This document shows, piece by piece, positions 58,817 through 64,000 of a stretch of 64,000 nucleotides of DNA (positions are counted from its first letter, which is position 1; each line of letters begins with the position of its first letter). The notes below the pieces were generated by a model. The model saw only the letters and a program-made list of their open reading frames with translations, did not search any database and was not told the DNA's origin. Source of the stretch: Petrolisthes cinctipes (taxonomy: Eukaryota; Arthropoda; Malacostraca; Decapoda; Porcellanidae). Where the stretch lies: NCBI GenBank assembly GCA_033782935.1, contig JAWQEG010001346.1, positions 163,501 through 227,500 on the forward strand. Direction: 5' to 3'. The translations under genes were made by a program, and so were the position numbers.

Positions 58817-59659
58817 CTGAGAGAGACACAGATATAAGTAAACTAACGGGTGTTGCACTGATAGGAATGACTGGCCACTGGGCCCTGGGGTAAAGTTGTG
58901 AGTTGTGGTGGTGAGTGGCGTCTGGCAACTATCATCATCCATGTTTACTTGAATGAGTTGCCGATTAGGCTAGAGGAGTTTGGAGGTCACGCGGAAAAAT
59001 ACACTATTATGTTGTATTTTTTTTAATGTTTGGACGGGTCTAACTTAGGTGTTTATTTTACTGATTGATTATGCTGCTCTAAGGTGTTACGTTAGTGTTA
59101 TATTAAGCTAAATGTAGGGATGATATAAGCTAGGATCAGTTAGGTTGCCGTAAATATAATATTGGTGTGCTCAAGGTGTATTCCTCGGCCATGGGTGTGC
59201 TGTTTACGACGTGCATTCCTGTTACTATACACACATACATTTGGGTTTTATTTATCTTATTGTTATTGTAGAGAGTGTTACGTCGGCGTTATAAAAAGCT
59301 AGGCATAAGGAGTATGGTCGGTTGGTTTGGTAGCTGAATGAAATAATGGTGTACAGTCAAGAACCATTATAAGTATCCAGATCAGATCTCTGCTGCTACG
59401 AATAGCCTAATGGAGTATTAATTAAACGAGTTCCAGTAAGTATGAGACAGGATAAGCGTTGTAATTGGTTCACTAGTATGTCAAATGATTCGAAACTTCA
59501 ACAAGACCTGGATACAAATATGAAACAGGATAAGCGTTCACTAGTATGTCAAATGATTCGAAACTTCAACAAGACCTGCTGGATACAAATTTTGGATTGT
59601 GAGTGTACATGACTTACCACACATACAGACAACAGGACAGTAACACTCCTATGATCGTC

Positions 59660-59795
59660 GTGTATTGGAATTGGAGGCTTTTGATTCCTCCTGACTGTGC
59701 CATGAAGCAAACTCCTTCCATATAGGTGTGTGTGTTTCGTGGCAATATTTGAAGGACTCGTTTACCTCCAATTTTCAGACTACATCACAAGGTCC
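59660..59795. repeat. palindromic MITE copy (GGAGGAATCAG family)
   Basis: ttggaggcttttgattcctc ... cgtggcaatatttgaaggac, then cctccaattttcagactacatcacaagg; close to the second copy in the 23.5-kb cluster. Confidence 0.6.
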
Positions 59796-59934
59796 CTTAA
59801 CACTTGAAGGCACAATGAGAGAACACAGTAAATAATCATGAGTAGTAAGTTTGGCATTAATTCTTCTTTCACTGTCTTCTCCTCTGACTCCCTTTTCTTC
59901 ATCCTTTTTCCCTCACTTTTAAATAATAATTTAT

Positions 59935-60090
59935 AAATAATAATAATAATAATTATTATTATTATTAGTATACTACTGCTACAACTGCTACTACTACTAC
60001 TACTACTACTACTAGTAATAATAATAATAATAATAATACTGCTTTCTACATTAATGTGTATAAATAGTAGTAGTAGTAGTAGTAGTTTAG
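59935..60090. repeat. (TAA)n / (CTA)n compound microsatellite
   Basis: Runs of aataataat, attattatt, ctactactac and tagtagtag in alternating orientations, so the tract is partly self-complementary. Confidence 0.9.
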
Positions 60091-60189
60091 GATTAGATAT
60101 CTCTGATTGATATTTTCCATTGAACTATTACCAGAAACACTTTACAATATATTGTTCTGTTTGTTATTACTCTATTTCGACCCCCGTAG

Positions 60190-60395
60190 TGAGGTATTGC
60201 CCCTAAGTGATGTGGGCAATATTTTATTGTTTTGACGCCCCTTTGACCCCAGCCATTCCCTTTCAGTTCTTCAACTGCCCCTCTTTTCTTTCTACATTAT
60301 TTCGTTCCTGCTCCTGTCTCACTTCTCTATCACCTCTTTCTGGCGCTATATGACCTCGCTGTTGCGGCGCCTAATATCAATCAATCAATCAATCA
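60190..60395 (-). repeat. SINE-like repeat, antisense copy with (GATT)n tail
   Basis: Read on the minus strand it starts at gattgattgattgatattag and follows the 51.07-kb copy block by block through gcgccgcaacagcgaggtca, tatagcgccagaaagaggtg, ggctggggtcaaaggggcg and tattgcccacatcact. Confidence 0.8.
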
Positions 60396-60725
60396 GTAGT
60401 CTATTTTGATACAGCATCTACAGCATAAATAATAATTAACCTTCCTTTAGGCCAGTTTAGGGTAATGATGATTCTTGTGTTAGTACAATGGAGGACTATA
60501 CTGACTCATTCCTCCACACTAGGCCATGAAACATGTTGGTCTCCTCTTGGGTCTCATATCGTTAACACTAAGGTCGTTCTGTTTCCCAGCAGAGATTGGA
60601 GCAGTGGTTCTTAAACTGGGGGGCGCCAGAAGCTTCCAGGGGGGGAGGGGGGAGTAGGGTTTGGGTAAATAATCTGTGATGTTAATTATTGCAAAATTGC
60701 CAAAAACTTTACCACTTTCCACAAG

Positions 60726-60727
<2 letters not shown>

Positions 60728-60813
<86 letters not shown>
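60728..60813. repeat. (CT)n(AT)n compound microsatellite
   Basis: About 21 CT units followed by about 22 AT units. The short frames with runs of SLSLSL and YIYIYI are translations of it. Confidence 0.95.
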
Positions 60814-60816
<3 letters not shown>

Positions 60817-60964
60817 CACATACTGTCCAGCTGATACGGTTCGTTTCACTCGCCACCCCACCCATACCATAAGTAATTATAAATTCATAGTACACAGTTT
60901 GGTAAACATTTTAAAGGACATGGGGGGGGGGGATCTATACATAATGCAGAGGGGGGCGTGAGGC

Positions 60965-61310
60965 AAAGAAGTTTAAGAATCAACAGTAGCCTCCCTACAA
61001 ACTATTCACAGCAACAGACCACCATTATATTTGTTAATCTAGATTCTAGCGAGTCCTGTTTGTTTCCTGGCATAGTTTGGAGGAATGAAAACACTCCAAT
61101 GTACCAAAAGTGTATATACTAACCCTTTAATTAATCATTCCACACATACCTTCCACGGTTAAGGGTAGAGTATACTTTGGGTACATTGGAGTGCCTTGAT
61201 TCCTCCAAAGTATGCCAGAAAACAGAACCAGAGGAACAAAACTAATGGTGTTCTGTTGCTTGAAATAGTTTGGAGGAATAATTTACTCCGGATTTACCAA
61301 CAACTACAAA
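60965..61310. repeat. two palindromic MITE copies (GGAGGAATCAG family), facing each other
   Basis: About 60975-61135 (cctccctacaaactattcac ... gcatagtttggaggaatgaa) and about 61180-61310 (gccttgattcctccaaagta ... gaaatagtttggaggaataa). Confidence 0.6.
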
Positions 61311-61324
61311 ATGAAGGTAAATAT

Positions 61325-61615
61325 TGTACGTTGGTTAAGGGGGTGCGAGAATAGGGGGACAGGCTTGGGGGGGGTTAGGGGGGTGCGGGAGTAGGGGGAC
61401 AGGCTTGGGGGGGGGGTTAGGGGGGTGCGGGAATAGGTTACAGGCTTTCTACCCACCCCAAGCCTGTCCCCCTATTCCCGCACCCCCCCAGTCCCCCCCC
61501 AAGCCTGTCCCCCTATTCCCGCACCCCCCCATTCCCCCCCCAAGCCTGTCCCCCTATTCCCGCACCCCCCCAGTCCCCCCCCAAGCCTGTCCCCTACTCC
61601 TGCACCCCCCTAAGA
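61325..61615. repeat. inverted minisatellite of G-rich and C-rich ~48-bp units
   Basis: Three units of gggggtgcgggaataggggg + acaggcttggggggg on the left face about four complementary C-rich units on the right (aagcctgtccccctattccc + gcacccccc), meeting near 61440. The G-runs could form quadruplexes. Confidence 0.85.
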
Positions 61616-61724
61616 CGGTAAATATTGTACTGTTGGTTGTTTGGTTGGTTGGTTGTGGGACGGAAGTTGGTTATTATCACGGGGTTATTATGTACTTGTA
61701 TCCTTCTTCCCCGGGGCTACTCTC

Positions 61725-61793
61725 ACTCTCACACACTCACATTCTCATACACCTACACACACTCTCTCTTTTTCTCCCTCACACACACACATA

Positions 61794-61844
<51 letters not shown>

Positions 61845-61898
61845 TTACACACTTTCTCTCTCTCTCTCTCATATACACACACATTCTCTCACACTTTT

Positions 61899-61933
<35 letters not shown>

Positions 61934-61945
61934 CATACACACACT
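61725..61945. repeat. (CT)n and (AC)n microsatellite tract
   Basis: Several CT runs separated by ACACAC. All three overlapping open frames here are Leu/Ser repeats and are not genes. Confidence 0.95.
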
Positions 61946-62069
61946 TTTTTCCTCTTTGTCTCTTAACTTTACCCAGTGTCATCTCTAAAATTATCTACTA
62001 AAATTAAAACTACAGGAATAATTACGGGAGATGTGAAGGTGTGTGTCATTTAATAATAATTTTGTAAAG

Positions 62070-62382
62070 TAGTGCAGGTGTGTATCAGTTATTAAATTTA
62101 TGTTATGGTGCAGGTGTGTTTAAGCAAGCTATTAGTTATGTAAAGTAAGGCAGGTGTGTGTAAGCAAACTATTAGTTAGGTAAAGTGGGACAGGTGTGTG
62201 TAAACAAGCTATTAGTTAGGTAAAGTGAGGCAGGTGTGTGTAAGCAAGCTATTAGTTAGGTAAAGTGAGGCAGGTGTGTGTAAGCAAACCATTAGTTAGG
62301 TAAAGTGAGGCAGGTGTGTGTAAGTAAGCTGTAAATTTTGCAAAGTAGGGCAAGTGTGTGTAAGCAAACCATTAATTTTGCG
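62070..62382. repeat. 40-bp minisatellite, about 8 units
   Basis: Unit ggcaggtgtgtgtaagcaag + ctattagttaggtaaagtga; the first and last units are diverged. Confidence 0.9.
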
Positions 62383-62399
62383 AAGTGAACTATTTAGCA

Positions 62400-63050
62400 C
62401 CTCCAGTCACGCTTGGTGGTGTCGCGTCGGTCACAACAAGTGCGCAAATCGTGGTGGTGTTGGAACTGGTGGTGGTGTTTTGGCGCGCGAAACATTTGGC
62501 AATTAGAGAGAGCCACTGCGCTGCCAGACACACAACAAACCAAAGGGCTGCTGCTGGGGGTGAAAATCGATTGCAGTGTGATTTGATCCATTCCCAAAAA
62601 ACCGGTTGAATGGTGTTTGGATGATTGAAAAGCCTATTGTGTGTGGGTGTGTGTTATTTCTGGGAATGTGGTAGAGCTAATAATGTGTTAGATTTGTAAT
62701 GAATACAAATCATTACCGTTAGCTAAAAGTTTGGTATAAATATTCACACACATGCAGAGGTCAGAAATATCTATAGTGTTATTCGTCAGATTATTACGAG
62801 ATGCAGTCATTATTTACACACACACATAACTTGAGAATATCATCATAACATTCACCTATTACAGTACGATATGATTGGATGGAAAAAAGGGGAGGGGATA
62901 TGGAGAGGGAGGCGATTGAGGGAAAGTGTGTGTGTGGGGGAGGAGGAAGGGGGGGAGAGGAGGAGGAACTGGAGGGGAACTGTCTGGAGGGGTCATGAGC
63001 CCTTCGGGGGGGGAGCTATGAGGGGGTGGGGGTGGAATACAGCAGGGGAG
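62400..63050. other. mixed region without a supported gene
   Basis: A 74-aa plus-strand frame at 62385-62609 and a 93-aa frame at 62871-63152 show no family signature. The GC-rich patch 62400-62620 and the G-rich tract 62880-63050 could be promoter DNA of the gene proposed to the right. Confidence 0.3.
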
Positions 63051-63054
63051 GAGG

Positions 63055-63389
63055 AAATCCGTCCAACCATCCGAGCAAGCGAGAGTCCCATTCCATTCGT
63101 CCGTCGCGTCGTTGTTGTCGTCGAAGCCACAGTCAGTCAGTTAGTTAGTTAGTGTTGATCGAGCAGCGGTGGAGGGTGGACGTGGTGCGTTTGTCCCTCT
63201 CGAGGCATTACTAACTTGAAGCCAGGATCATGTTGTTGGCTTTATGACCGGGTAGCCATGTGTCACGGAACCGGTTGTTACAAGGTGCGGTGGTTGTGGA
63301 GGAAGGCGACCCCAGTGGTGCCTTAGTTCTTACCTCACACTCCCACCCTTCCTTCTCCTCTCATCAGTGCCTACCCGGACTACAGCAGG
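63055..63389 (+). promoter_or_regulatory. possible 5' noncoding exon of a gene continuing beyond the window
   Basis: This CpG-bearing stretch ends ACTACAGCAG followed by GTGAGTGAG, a textbook 5' splice site. Upstream ATGs open only short frames, for example a 22-codon one from 63258, so if transcribed it would be 5' UTR with upstream ORFs. No downstream exon is in view. Confidence 0.35.
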
Positions 63390-64000
63390 TGAGTGAGTGA
63401 GTGAGAGGTGCATGGTAGGTGAACGAGGGGAGTGAATGGGGTGGTAGTTAGGTAGGTTGAGTGAGGTGGGATGGTAGTTAGGTAGGCGAGTGAGTGGGGT
63501 GGTAGTTAGGTAGGTGAGTGAGTGAGTGGGGTGGTAGTTAGGTAGGTGAGTGAGAAGTGCATGGTAGGTGAGTGGGATGGTAGTTAGGTCGGTGAGTGAG
63601 TGAGTGAGAAGTGCATGGTAGGTAGGTGAGTGAGTGGGGTGTGTTGACAGGTAGGTGAGTGAGTGGAGTGGTAGTTAGGTAGGTGAGTGAGTGAGTGGGG
63701 TGGTAGTTAGGTATGTGAGTGAGTGACTGGGATGGTAGATTGGTAGGTAGGTGAGCGAGGGAGTGGGGTGGTAGTTAGGTAGGTGAGTGAGTGAGGTTGT
63801 TGACAGGTAGGTGAGTGGGGTGGTAGTTAGGTATATGAGTGAGTGAGAGGTGCATGGTGGGTAGGTGAGTGAGTAAGATGGTTGATAGGTAGGTGAGTGA
63901 GTGAGTGGGATGGTAGATTGGTAGGTAGGTGAGCGAGGGAGTGGTGTGGTAGTTAGGTAGATGAGTGAGAAGTGCATGGTAGGTGAGTGAGGGGAGTGAG
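63390..64000. repeat. GTGAGTGAGTGGGGTGGTAGTTAGGTAG minisatellite running off the window
   Basis: Units of about 30-40 bp made of (GTGA)n followed by gtggggtggtagttaggtag, continuing to the right edge. Each unit contains AGGTGAGTGAG, a perfect 5' splice-site consensus. Confidence 0.9.

Noticed and set aside
61405..62001. Three overlapping 113-198 aa ORFs
   Set aside because: Microsatellite and C-rich minisatellite translations (runs of Ser-Leu and Pro).

Overview
The window is animal nuclear DNA, most likely from an arthropod and probably a malacostracan/decapod crustacean. The reasons are split genes with GT-AG introns, interstitial telomere-type repeats of TTAGG register (the arthropod telomere unit), a very high density of simple repeats, minisatellites and small DNA transposons, and conserved animal genes (alkaline phosphatase, MTERF4, ETHE1, a ZNF839-like protein). 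The species assignment is inference. There are no operons, CRISPR arrays or prokaryotic features.

Layout. 0.7-1.5 kb: last two exons of a secreted CAP/CRISP-like protein (+). 4.2-16.0 kb: complete 14-exon alkaline phosphatase gene (-). I reconstructed it exon by exon; all phases match and it encodes 536 aa. Its introns carry a Tc1-like MITE, Harbinger-like elements (one with a MADF ORF), a TA-flanked 561-bp palindrome, and non-LTR fragments. 17.8-19.9 kb: two minisatellites. 20.6-22.1 kb: an intronless gene (+) for a 470-aa protein with two RFX/D5-type winged-helix-like domains, a Ser/Pro/Cys/Gln repeat and an acidic tail. I judge it the most novel gene here. 26.9-30.5 kb: a nearly complete non-LTR retrotransposon (-) with endonuclease and reverse transcriptase and a frameshift near its C-terminus. 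31.2-42.0 kb: an 8-coding-exon ZNF839-like gene (-), 2114 aa. 46.2-47.8 kb: a complex of direct and inverted repeats rich in TTAGG-like sequence. 48.4-50.9 kb: MTERF4 (+), 5 exons, 408 aa. 52.7-58.8 kb: ETHE1 persulfide dioxygenase (-), 7 exons, 268 aa, convergent with MTERF4. 59-64 kb: microsatellites, minisatellites and a possible 5' noncoding exon of a gene running off the right edge.

The host genes do not form a pathway. MTERF4 and ETHE1 both act in mitochondria, but they are convergent neighbours with no shown functional link. The cross-cutting observation is that several 5' splice sites sit exactly on repeat boundaries: a Tc1-like MITE end in the phosphatase gene, TTAGG-type arrays at the first two introns of MTERF4, a tandem array of donor copies in the ZNF839-like gene, and a GTGAGT minisatellite near the right edge.
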